DNA of 64,000 bases from Metridium senile (taxonomy: Eukaryota; Cnidaria; Anthozoa; Actiniaria; Metridiidae): assembly GCA_949775045.1 (NCBI GenBank), contig OX459104.1, forward strand, positions 4,881,306-4,945,305. Reading direction: 5' to 3'. The notes under the pieces were generated by a model that saw nothing but the letters and a program-made list of their open reading frames with translations, had not been told where the DNA came from and did no database searches. This document shows positions 1 to 13,600 of the stretch, one piece after another (the stretch's first letter is position 1; every line of letters begins with the position of its first letter). A program made the translations under genes and the position numbers.

Positions 1-1326
1 CACCACCGCCATTATCATCACCATCACCATCATCATTATCATCACCCTCATGATTATTATCATCACCATCATCACCATTATCATCATCACCATTATTATC
101 ACCACCATTATCATTATAATTACCATCATCACCATCACCATCATTATCACCATCATCATCGTTATCAACACATTGCTTATCTTTATTGCTATCATTGCCA
201 TCTTTGACGTCAATGTCACTTTTATCAGTGTCTTTGTGAACGTGGATGGCATCGTTAACGTTGCCTTGACTACAGTTGTCAAGGTTACAATCCTTGGTGA
301 CATTATCTTCTGTTGGTATTCCATTGTTTTCAATGTTGTTGCTATTGCATTCATTCACTTTATCCTGCTTCTTACTCACGTCGCCATGGAAACTATTCTT
401 GTCGCCATGGGAATGCTTTCCGTCATTACCTTTACTGTTATTTCCTGATTCATCGTTACCATGGATACTACTCTTGTATTGAAGACTATGACTGGTGCCA
501 GGACAACTGTTGCCTTGGAGACTGTTGTCAGGGCACTCGTTTCCTTGGAAACTATCCTTGTTGCCAGGACAACTATTTCCTTGGAGACCGCAATTGTCGT
601 TCTGATGCTTATCCTGTTTACTATCCTTGTCATTACCATGACGACCGTTGTCAAGGAAACTATTAGGAGGGTTAGTTTTATCTGAATTGAGCGATGAACT
701 GGTCTTGTTATCGTCCTTAGGCAGCTGTTGTTGTTGTTCTCGTAGACAAGGGTCTGATTCCATGTTCTCTTGCTTGGTGACTTCCGTAACGCTTCGAGTC
801 ACCTTACACGGGCTGCTAATAGCATCATCACTGGTTGTTAACGAGCTTTGACTTTCATCTACTATCGATTCGAGTCCTTTTCGATCTACTGGGATAATGT
901 CCGTCTTAGCCACTTGGCTGTTTTCCTCACCGTTTCCATTAAAGCTCGACAAATCTTCAGTCTCTTTATCATTCTTATCTTTAGTATCCGTCTTGACGTC
1001 ATCAGTGACGTCACTTTTGTCATGACAACTATCCGTGACGTCAGATGTTTCCATATTTTCATCAGAAAGGTCAAATATTTTGAAGTCCGTAAATGCTTTT
1101 ACTCGGGTTTTTGCGGAGTCTTTTTCTTCATCGTTTTTTGCATTTTTAATGTCATTTTCATTGTTCTCGAACAATTCGAACGTTTGATCGGATGGTGTTT
1201 CGTTCGTGGAATAATTGATCAAGTGGTTGTCCTCGTCGTCACTGGTTAGGTCGATTACAGTTGCTGTGGGCATCGGTGGAGGGTCTTTCTGTAAGTTAGG
1301 GTCCTTAGTTTGGTCTTCTTGTTTCA
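1..1326 (-). CDS. SETDB1: SETDB1 exon 27: long acidic SET insertion with [10 protein letters not shown] motif
   Basis: Open from the acceptor (CTTTCCAG before 1326) to the window edge, at least 442 codons, frame set by exon 26. It opens [20 protein letters not shown] and then [11 protein letters not shown] at about 1411-1420 (bases 1229-1261), a textbook-like SUMO-interaction motif with an acidic tail. Acidic Asp/Glu/Ser/Lys sequence follows. Bases 200-640 encode Asn/Gly/Ser/Cys-rich imperfect repeats ([24 protein letters not shown]). The last part, bases 1-170, is Asp/Asn/Gly-only, encoded by a GAT/GGT microsatellite. No stop is seen. Very long insertions are typical of the SETDB family, but this one already exceeds 570 residues with exons 23-26. 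Confidence 0.85.
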
Positions 1327-1561
1327 CTGGAAAGAAAACAACAAGAATTGTTAATATCAATGGAACACATGATCGGCCTATCAATAGAAAGTGATTGGAT
1401 AAACGGCATTAGAACACATCACCATTGATATCATAATCATCAACATCAACAACTGCTTCACTTTTATTATTATCATCATCCTCAGCATTATCACTCTTAT
1501 CATTATCATTAACAACATCACTATCATCATCATCACCACTATCATCATCAACAACATCACT

Positions 1562-1604
<43 letters not shown>

Positions 1605-4600
1605 ACAACTTCACTATCATCATCAACATCACTATCATCATCATAATCAACATCAACAACAACATCACTATCATCATCATCGTCACTATCATCATCACTA
1701 TCATCAACAACATCACTATCATCATCATCATCATCATCATCAACAACATCATCAACAACATCACTATCACCATCATCATTGTTTTCATGTACATTTCTAT
1801 CACCAAATCATGTTTGTCATACCTGTGAATGGTTTGTTTTCTTGTTTTACATCACCAGATCCACCGATTCTCTTCAATACTATGGATTCACCACTACTAA
1901 TGGCCATTACACACCTTGAAACAAACAACGCACAATGAGCATGCAGTACTATGATAGAGATAAACAAACATGATTCTATATATAGGTCATTATCCCTTTG
2001 GCAGGTCAGTTATTTTTGCCATGGGTGTGAGCTGTACTGGGTGTGAGCGCGAGCCTCACAGAAGAGCCCTCCTCTGTAATGTAGATATTTTGAAGTAGGA
2101 GGGAAGGAGGGGGGGGGGGGGGTTGTATTGAGTGATTGCTGCTGCCTCTCTTTGGAACACTCTGCCTGCCGATCTCAGGAACATTAAACTGCTAGCTTCC
2201 TTCAAATACGTAGTAATTATTTTTTTTCGTGTTACTTTTGTAAAGCGCACCGAGATTTAAAGTGCGGACACACTAACTTGGCCCACCTGAACAAAACTGC
2301 ATTACAACCGATATCAAAACTACGAACACTTGATTTATTAAAAAGCGCCAAAACTTTGTACAAAATATCATCCAAGTTATTAACGCTGATTGGTTTAGTC
2401 GAAGTTTATCGGGAATCGATTGTCTGTAGGTCGATTATGATTAGACAGTTTTGTTGACATGGAGATAAAAGGAACACAAGGAAAATAGAGTCCTTACTTC
2501 TCGTCTGCCATAGTGACACTAAAAGATGTCCCGTCTGCTTCAGTGATCTTGACAAAATCAGTTGATTTCCTTGAGGAAAATAAGCTGATTTGACAATCAT
2601 CATAATGACTATTAATATTATTTAGCAGCATAAAAAAACATAATTATTATTAGCATCATTACCATCACAATCATCACCACCACCATTACCATCACAATCA
2701 TCACCACCACCATTACCATCACAATCATCACCACCACCATTACCATCACAATCATCACCACCACCATTACCATCACAATCATCACCACCACCATTACCAT
2801 CACAATCATCACCACCACCATTACCATCACAATCATCATCACCGTCCTCATCATTATCAGTGTTATCATTACTATTTTCATCATCATCATCAAACTCATC
2901 ATCACAATCATCATCATTATCATCATCACCACAATCATCAACATCATTGTTACCTTTTTGTTAGTGTCTTTGCATATGGACTCTCATCATCATCATTACC
3001 ATTACCATCATAATCATCATCATCACTACTATTATCAACATCATCAACATCACTGTCATCAGCATCATGTATTGTAAGTTACCTTTTGGTTGGTGTATGT
3101 CTCTTGGTATATGGAATCTCATCATCATTACCATTACCATCACAATCATCATCATCAACATCACTGTCATCAGCATCATGTATTGTAAGTTACCTTTTGG
3201 TTGGTGTATGTCTCTTGGTATATGGAATCTCTTCATCATCATCATCATTACCATCACAATCATCATCATCACTACTATCATCAACATCATCAACATCACT
3301 GTCATCAGCATCATGTATTGTAAGTTACCTTTTGGTTGGTGTATGTCTCTTGGCACGTGGACTATAGCTAGAATGACTTGAATCGCTGTCATCCGAATCA
3401 GTGTCTGACATAAAACTAGCCCCACCATCAGATCTACAAAGATAACAGAATCATGTACTTAGATAGATATCGAAATATATAACTACATGCAGTGACATGA
3501 CTATCGTCACCATTACTGTTATCACCACAATTATAATTACAATCATCATCACCATCTTCTTCACACTCAACAGAGTCATCATTGTTGTCATAATCACCAT
3601 GTTTATTACAATCATCATCACCATCTTCTTCACACTCAACAGAGTCATCATTGTTGTCATAATCAACATGTTTATTACGATCATCATCACCACTACTACC
3701 ACCATCATCATCCTTACTATCATTATCATCACTATCATCATCAATTATCATCATTATTGTTATCATTGTCATTATTTTCATTATCATAACTACCATCATC
3801 AATGCTATCATTATGATTACCATCATCATCATTATCATCATTATCACCACCGTCACTATCACCACCATCATCATCATCATCATCATCATCATCATTTACC
3901 CAATATCACTTTGACCACTAGTAGAGTTCCCTGTCTCTAATGTCTTCAATATAACACTATCATCTTCCAAGTCACTGACACTAGATTCATATCCTTCTTT
4001 GATCACTATCACCACCACCATCATCATCACCACCATCATCATTATTTACCCAATATCACTTTGACCACTAGTAGAGTTCCCTGTCTCTAATGTCTTCAAT
4101 ATAACACTATCGTCTTCCAAGTCACTAACACTAGATTCATATCCTTCTTTGATCACTACCACAACCACCACCACTATCATCATCATCTCTATCATTATTT
4201 ACCCAATATCACTTTGACCACTAGTAGAATTCCCTGTCTCTAATGTCTTCAATATAACACTGTCGTCTTCCAAGTCACTGACACTAGATTCATATCCTTC
4301 TTTAATCTTCTCCACTACTTCAATATGGTCCAGCTCAGCCAAGTACTCATCACCAAAATCTCTTCCTTCCTTGTTGGCCATCTAGAATAGAATGTAAATA
4401 ATGAATGAAAAGAAGAATGGATGGCAAAATGAATAAATAAATAAACGAATTGGCGGATGAAAAGAAAGACAGCTGGTGAAGAATATAGAAAGAAGGAAGG
4501 ATGGAAGGATGAATGAAAGGAAATGGGAAGGGGAGGGGGCAGGGAAGGAAGTAGGGAGTAATCAAGTAAGGAACGAACAAACGACTGAATGAACAAACAA

Positions 4601-7600
4601 AGGAAGGAAGTAAAGTGAAGAACAGGATTTTACGTCGGAAGTCCCTTTAGCCGAAGCTAATCTTCCAGAGAGCCGACGGTGCGCTTATTTTACTCCCCTC
4701 TCTCCATCAGTGCTCCGTTTTATTGGGTATTTCAAGCTTCTTAAAGCTACACGGAAAGAAGAGAAGTCGAAACAAGGATGTGAGGTCGCTGGGAATAGAA
4801 CTCGGGACATCTTGCACCGAAAGCAGTGCACTAATCAACTGTACCATCTTTGATCCTTGGAACAAAGGAGGGAGGGAGGGAGGGAGGGAGGGAGGGAGGG
4901 AGGGAGGGAGGGAGAGAGGGAGGAAAGGCAAGAAACTTTTCTAGTCCTACTTACATCTTCATTCATGATTTGTCCAGAATATGTACATATAAATGTTCCA
5001 TGAGAAATATCGTCCAGCGTCCGCAGTCCCCAACCCCTGTTCTCAGTTTTAAATACTTGTAGGCGTAGTTGGATCCCATTTTGTACAACCCGATTGAAAC
5101 ATTGATTTGAACAGGCACAGTTCTGGTTACACTCATAGATACTGACAAAGACAAATGGATAGATTATGTTAATGACAAAAAATACAATGATAATGGTGAT
5201 TAATGATGATGATGATGATGGTGATGGTGATGATTATGATTATGACGGTAATGATGATGATGACAGTGATTATGATGATGATAGTCATAATGATAATGAT
5301 GGTAATGATAACAATAGTGATGATTGTGATGGTAATGATGATGATTGTGATGATGATGATGATGATGTTGATAGTTATGATAAAGACAGTGATGATGTTA
5401 ATGATGATGGTGTTGATGATGATGATGATGATGATGGAAATTATTATGATGACAGACCAAAGTCCATTAAAAAAATCAAACAAACAAATAAACTAACGGA
5501 CAAAAAATGTCTTACATTTCATAACTTCCCATCTTGAGAAGATCTCACTTTCATCTCATCCTTTTCCCTTTCATTCACTTACCCAGTTGGTACGGTATCC
5601 ACCAGTCTTCTGTATTCATATCCAACAGTATTGTCTACCTTACCATCCACTGCCGCTGATGCTGATATTGTAAGCTGAGCACAAGAACACTTGGTCTTGT
5701 CCTGGAACAACATAGCAATGATAATGGTGTTAGAAAATAAATGGTAAATGAATACACAAATGAATTGATAAATTGAGGAGTGGACTTATAAATAGATGAA
5801 TGAATGAACGAATGAATGAATGGATGAATGCACGAAAGAAAATGAACAAATGAATGAATAGATGAATCAATGAATGAATAAACGGTTAAAAGCATGAATG
5901 AATGGACGAGCAAATAAATAAATGAATGAACAAATGAAGGAATGAAGGAACAAAGAAATGAATGAACAAATAAAGAAATGAACAAACGAACAAACGAACG
6001 GAAAAACAAATGAATAAGTTAATAAGTTAATCAACAGATAAACAAATGAATAAATAAATAAACAAAAAAATCAATCAATCAATGAACGAACAAATGAATG
6101 AATAAAAGAATGAATGAATAGATAAACAAACAAAGGAATGAATGAATGAATGAATGGTCAAAGGAATGCATGTATAAAGAATGAATGCATGTATAAAGAA
6201 TGAATGGATGTATAAAGAATGAATGGGTGTATAAAAGAATGAATGTATGGATGAATGAACCTATTCAGTATATATTCTTACCTGGCAGTTATCTTTGCAA
6301 TCACAGCAAGCCAGAAAACCAGGGTCAATGTTGATGCGAACCCCCTCTGACAGTATCCTTTCATTGACATAATCAACATCTGGAGGAACACTGTCGTCAT
6401 GTTCATTCATCACCTGAACACAAGTAAAAAACATTAATAATTCATAATTCATGAGGACAAAACAAGGGAAATCAGATTTACATTTATCTTGACAATTTTA
6501 GTAAAATATGAAAGAACTAACGTTGGACTTTCATAAGTTCTATACAATATTCGCATCCGATCTGTATCCAATATACAACGGCTCGTCTTCGACTCGCCGT
6601 TGTATATCGGATACAGATCAGCCGCTCATATTGTATATATTACTTATTATATGATATATTTGATATAGATATTGTATTGTTAATATTCTGTTATAATCAT
6701 CAGTTTTATAATTACTATCGTCATCGCTTTTATCTCTCATTATTGTTACTTACTGATATACAGACAGACTCAAGTCCTTGTGAAATATCAGGAAAAAGAA
6801 TGTTCTGTGTAAAAAACAGCATAGACATCAGTACACACACACATAGAAACAAGTAAAGCCTGATATACAAACAAATATACAAACAAACAAACAAACAAAC
6901 AGACAAACAAACAAACAAACAGACAGACAAAAAAAACCCCAGGCAGACAGACAAACAAGGCACAGATAAACAAACAAACAGACAGACAAAAAAAAGACAG
7001 ACAGACATGCAAACAAACAGACAAACAAGCAAACAGAACAAAGTCAAACAGACAAAAATAAACGTACAAATACACAATTACATAAACAGTAAGAATACAA
7101 TCTGTACTCACTCTCAAATTAATAGCTACATCAGAACAAGATATCTCAGGATCAAAGCAAAACTGGTCAATGGAGACATTGTATGTTCCTGTCAGCAGCA
7201 CTACAAGAGAAAAACATTGCAAAACAGTTTTATATATGATATATCCTATGATATGATAAAGTTTTTTATTTACATATTTAAAGTGTACTTGTTTTGTTTT
7301 TTTGGTGTTTTATAAAGTTGATTTATAGAGGAGTCTTAAAAAAGATAATTATTTGAACATTTATTTGCAGCGATATTGCGCCCTAAACTTTAAAATTGAC
7401 AGCACCCCTTCAGGTTGGACAGGAATTAAGACAAAGGACTGAGAATGAGCACCACAAACAATAAAATATTCCAATAATATTTTTCGAATACAAGAAATAC
7501 AATATTACAATTATCCATCCTTGCACTCATTCATCAACAGTCCTTTTCACAGTTCCGTTCAGTGACCATGAATGCTGGTAATAGTTTCAAGTCGAGGTTT

Positions 7601-10600
7601 CGCATTGCTGCGCATAGCAAAACTATAATTTATCATGTGCAGCAACTCCGACCTTGACTTGGAACTATCATTTGTGGTAACTGAACAGAACTGTGAAAAA
7701 GACTATTACTCCATTGGATCATCCATTTATTGTTCATATATACTTACAATATTTGGCCACATCCTCAATTGATCTCTGCAAAACAAGTTGAAAAATAAAA
7801 TGAGGAAACATAACTACACACGAAAACAATTCAACATTCAGTAGATGTTTTAGTGTAACTTCAAAAACTCATTAATAATTCATGAGAAATTTTCAAAAGA
7901 AATCGTGACCGTGACGAGTGTTTTAACTGAAGTTATAGATTCACCCTAATTTACATAAACTTAAACCTTAATTTTCTCTAATAAACTTTCACAAATCCTT
8001 GATTTTTTTTTACAAAAACACAAAATATAGGTTGGAGTTTTTGAAGTCGTTCAATAAACTCGCAGATCGTGTTTTATCAGGTTTAAAACCACTTGGCTTC
8101 GCTGCGTGGTTTTAAATCCTGATAAAACACTCCTGCTCGTTTATTAGACATTACTTACCAATCTTTTGTTACAAGGTGCACGGTAGTAAATCTCCCTTTT
8201 ACTCTTTGGGTATCTTTTAGTTATTTCTCTGAAAAAAAACGACAAAGTATTTGATTGATTTCTCTGAAAAAAACGACAAAGTATTTGATTGATTTATATG
8301 ATGATGATGATGATGATGTTGAAAATAATGATGATAATAAAGATGACGATGACAACAATGACGATGACAACAATGATGATGATAATGATGATGATAATGA
8401 TGATGATAATGATGATAATGATGATGATAATGATGATGATTAAAGATGATGATGATGATAATGATGATGATTAAAGATGATGATGATGATGCTGGTGACC
8501 GGGAAAAGTAGAGGTTGGGTCTGCAAAACTACAATGCAGCATATATCACCCATTTGGTTGAAATCTGATGATGATAATGATGATGATAATAAGGATGATG
8601 ATAATAAGGATGATGATAAAGATGACGATGACAACAATGATGATGATAATGATGATGATAATAAGGATGATGATAAAGATGACGATGACAACAATGATGA
8701 TGATAATGATGATGATAATAAGGATGATGATAAAGATGACGATGACAACAATGATGATGATAATGATGATGATAATAAGGATGATGATTAAAGATGATGA
8801 AAAAAAATGATGATAATGATGATGGATATCATAATGATGATGATGATAACAATGATGATAACAAGTAGCACAGAGGACTATGGGTAATCTATGGTCATAT
8901 TACACATCTATATATGTATTGAGAAATCACCATTTTGAGGGGGGGTAGGGGTGGCTTTAACAGCAAATTGAAGCTCAAAAAGCATGTGCATTGTGGTTAA
9001 GACTAATGTCCCTTTTTGAAGCAGTTAGTTTTTGCCGAGATTGTAGCATGTAGGCTTTTCATGGGTGACAAACTTTCTTGGAGAGGGTGTATCATACCTT
9101 TTCCAGTACAGTAACAGCGGCAAAGCCAATACATTGTGTTTAGATTTCTCTTCTTTGTCAATTCTTTTCATTTGTCCACAATGTTTGCCACACTTATGTG
9201 GGCCCAGGACAGGAGGTTTGGTAACTAGAGACTGAATCTCTGGCATTGTCTTCAACGACCGCTCCAACTTCTTCTGAGCCTGCAAGCGCTCTTCGATTAA
9301 AGCAGCAGCATCATGTTTCGAGTTCTTAAGTTTAGTCTTTATTTTAATAGGTTCTTTGTGAAGGAGAGTATCGGCATGACTGTTGCGTTTCCATGGTGCT
9401 TCCCACTGTAAATTAGATATAAAATGAAGAAATGAACGGATGAGAGAAATGGTTCGACAACCAGAAAAAAATGAATGACAAAAATGTTAGACAATAAAAA
9501 GTAAAAAGTCATGTTTAGACCTTTGAACAGCTAATTGTGAAATATGTTTTCGTCTGCTGCTAATTACTGAACATCTTTTATGGCTTTTATCAACAGCAGC
9601 CAAAAACATATCATTAAGTGAGCAGAAAGTTGAAAACCGCAGTAAGCACCTGGATTTTAAAATGTGTTAATTGGGAAAACTGCATTAAATGACCAGACAC
9701 ACACTCACCATCTTCTTGGGAGATAAACCTATTTTGGGGATAATAATACCATTGGGAACACCAGGAAGTACCATGCCTGGACCAACGTCCATTACATGAG
9801 ACTTGTGGCCGACATGAAGACCTGCCGACGTCCTCTTTCTCATGGTACTTGCATGGATGATTGACGCAGTGCTGTCATCAAAATGATTGACAGCTGAGAA
9901 ATGGTTGGTGGTAAAATCTCTGTCATGGTTGTTGGTCATCCAGGAAGTATTGATGGTACTGTCTGGTATTGAATAGTTGTTGGTGTTGACTGAAAAAAAA
10001 AATCATTATCATGATTACAATTATCATTATTGAATATTATGAAAACCATTTCATATAGTGATCATGCTATGAAGATGATGTGGTGATGGTTGTGATGATG
10101 GTGATGAAGATGATACTGGTAATATTAATAATGATCATGGTGATTACAATAGTGATGGTGGTGATGATAGTAGTGATAGTGATGATAATGATGATGATTA
10201 TAATGATGATGTTGATGAAGATGATTATGATATTGTTAATTGTAAACATCATGATTATGATAATACTAATGATGGTGGTGATGATAGTAATGATGGTGAT
10301 GATAATGATGATGATTATAATGATGATGGTAATGAAGATGATAATGATTATGATATTGTTAATTGTAAACATCATGATTATGATAATACTAATGATGATG
10401 GTGATGATAGTAATGATGGTGATGATAATGATGATGATTATAATGATGATGGTGTTGAAGAGGAAGAGGATTATGATATTGTTAATTGTATTAAACGTCA
10501 TGATTATGATAATACTAATGATGACGGTGCTAATGATAGTGATTATAAAAATGGTGATGAATATAATGAATATAATGATTATTGTGATATTGTTAAATTG

Positions 10601-13600
10601 TTAATGTTATGACTATGATATTGATAATGATGATAGTGATAATGATGGTTATAGTTATAATTATAACATTCATGGTCATGATATTGAAAGTGATGATTAT
10701 AATGATGATGATGAAGATGAAGATGATCATAGTTATAATAATGATAGTGATAATGATAGTAATATCGAATCAGAGGAGCTCATACACCGAATCGGAATAT
10801 GCCGTTCAATTTTAATAACTGTTGTTCTTGACTGACCAGCCTCTCAAACATGTGAAAACGCTGTTGTGTTTTAACATTGTTAAAGAACAATAGTTATTAA
10901 AATTGGACGCCGTATTTCGATTCGGTGTATTAATTATACACTCTTGATGCTCATGTTAGATGACAGTGACAATAACACTAAACACTCATTTTACCTGATT
11001 GGGTAGTATAACTTTGACTCCCTCTCACATCCAACATAGTATTTGTACCCATGCTTGTCATTTTAGGAGGTGACTCTTTGTCATCATTCACTTTATGTGC
11101 TATCCGCTTCAGTGTCCTCAAAGCCATAGTATTCTGAGTCTGTTTAGTCAAACTTGATGTATTTGGCGAAGGATGCATAGGATTTTGAGTCTGCATAGTC
11201 AAACTTGCTGTTTTTGGTGCAGAAGGATTTTGAGTCTGCGTAGTTAAACTTGCTGTTTTTGGTGCAGAATGCATAAAATTTGGAGTTTGTGTACTCAAAC
11301 TTGCAGTGTTTGGTAAAGCATGCATAGAAGTCTGAGTCTGTGTAGTCAAACTTGCAGTGTTTGGTGAAGCATTCACAGAATTCTGAGTCTTTGTAGTCAA
11401 ACTTGCTGTTTTTGATGAAGGATGGATAGAATTCGGAGTCTGCATAGTCAAACTTGCTGTTTTTGATGAAGAATTCATAGAATTCGGAGTCTGCGTAGTC
11501 AAACTTGCTGTATTTTGTAGAGAATGTTGGTTTGACTGAGTTGTGGTTTTGTTGGAGCTAGAAGCCAACGGAGGCTGACTGTTAGTTGTCACAGCTGCTG
11601 TTGTGTTTGACAGGGTCTTTGCTGTTGAAGGAGTGTTACTGGTAGATGCTGATGTTCCTTGTGTTGAGGAAGATTTGGATGAAGATGGACCAGTTTCAGA
11701 ACTGGTTTGATCAGTTTGACTAGTTTGTTTGCTTGTTGTATCGTCTTTCATTGATTTTTGCTGTTGCAGCCCTGTTTGTATGTGGAAGAAAATTATTGCA
11801 AATGTATGAGTTGATCCGATCTGAAATTAAATTCTCCCAAGGTACTGTTTTTTGTAAAGTTTGATGTGATTTGCATTAAAGACCCATGGCCACTTACCAG
11901 CATGCACTGCGCGGAAGACTGAATTTCATAGACTATGAGAATCAAACATTCAGACATTTTGATATCTTTTATAATGTGAGGGGGTATTTGCACTCTTACT
12001 AAATCGTTTAGCATTTTGTTTTATTTGTTTTCTTGTAATACAACTGACTGAGAATGAATTATAACACTCAAATCAAAATAACCAATGCTAAGCATGTCAG
12101 TAAGTTTTCATGGGTCCTTAAGGCCATAAATAAATTTGTTATTGGTGCATTACTTAAGTATTATTATACTTCAATTCTTTTGATTCCTATTGTTATCATT
12201 AACCTGTTAAACCTGTTTTCATAAACCTGTTAAAACACACTTGAACACATTCAGTACTATGACATTTCTTTGTTTTTGATTTTTTAATTGCACTTAACTA
12301 ATAACATATAGTAACACAAAATAGAAAAATAACTAGTAATATTATATGGCTTAAGTATTTCTGGAATTCTGATTGGTTGACGCACGGTCCATCCAAAGGC
12401 GTACTGGACCGTTTCTACAACAACAGTCCAATTTTCGTATTTTTTTCAGATCGGGAAATTAAATTTTTTTTTTTGCCTTGTCGTACATGCAAAGTGTTTT
12501 TTTTTGCCAGTTTAGTGTGTGTTTAATGTATTTTTATTCATTCAATTCATTCAATAATGAGAGATTCGGCGATAAAATATTTGCAATTTCGAACATCGCT
12601 AAAAAAAAGCTATATAATAAACAAATTTATTAACCTCGCTTGTTCGGTCTGTAGGTAAAAAAATCAGACCTCTGTCTTTTATGTACGGACCTTGCTGCGC
12701 TCGGTCCCTACTGTCAAGACCTCGGTCTGATATTTTCCCGTACAGTCCTCACGCTCGGTTAATTACCTCTTAATATTAACCATTTTCAATGTACATTTAT
12801 TTGCAAGAACTATTTCTACAGTTTTCAGCTTTCTGCAAATTCAGACATCAACGGCAAGTTGTATTATATGTTTTTTTCGCCATCAATCAAACACATAAAA
12901 GGTACCAAGAAACTAACACCAAACAAAGAAATATTTCACAACTAACCCTTGCCAAGTTTGAGCTTACAGAAAGACGAAAACCTCTGTAATAATGTGATAC
13001 CCCAAATAGCAATGCGGCAGAGTCTAACGTAAATATATATACATGTAATACTTTGGCAACAACAATGCTATCATCAAATAAAAAAATATAATGTGTTATA
13101 ATACACTATTTAGTATTCACAATACCACAGTTTAGAGTTTTTCATTGCATAGCCTTATATAGCCTTGATTGTAGGTAAATTGAGAGAGAGATATTTTTAT
13201 AACCAGAGATATTTTTATAGTTTGTTAATGTGTACATTCCTTGTTTTACCATGGGCTGTGTTGATTGTAGGTAAATTAGTCAAAGAGTAGAGACAAAACC
13301 TGTGGAAATGGGCTGGATACAGTCTACGTAGTTCAATAGAAACAACAAGAGACACCAAGATAAACAAAGGAAGCTAACAAAGAATACAATAGATTTTCAG
13401 TACATAGTGTAGGAAATCTCCATGTACCAGACACAGTCTATGTAATTCAACAGAAACAACAAAAGACTACAAGTTAAACAAAGAACGAAGCTATCAAAGA
13501 ATACAATAGATTTCCAGTAAATAGAGAAAACCCCACAATATATTATAAGGTATCGAGGCTTTGACTGATCAGAAACTCAACTATTTAGCCTTTTTGAAAT

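Noticed and set aside
50..685. Plus-strand frames at the left edge
   Set aside because: They are antisense to the open SETDB1 exon 27, whose frame is fixed by splicing phase.
2406..2603. 65-codon frame [13 protein letters not shown] on the minus strand
   Set aside because: Overlaps SETDB1 exon 25 in a different frame; the exon frame fits the neighbouring phases and this one does not.
3896..4155. Additional SETDB1 coding exons
   Set aside because: The blocks copy exon 23 but offer no acceptor in a compatible phase; reading through from exon 23 hits a stop at once.
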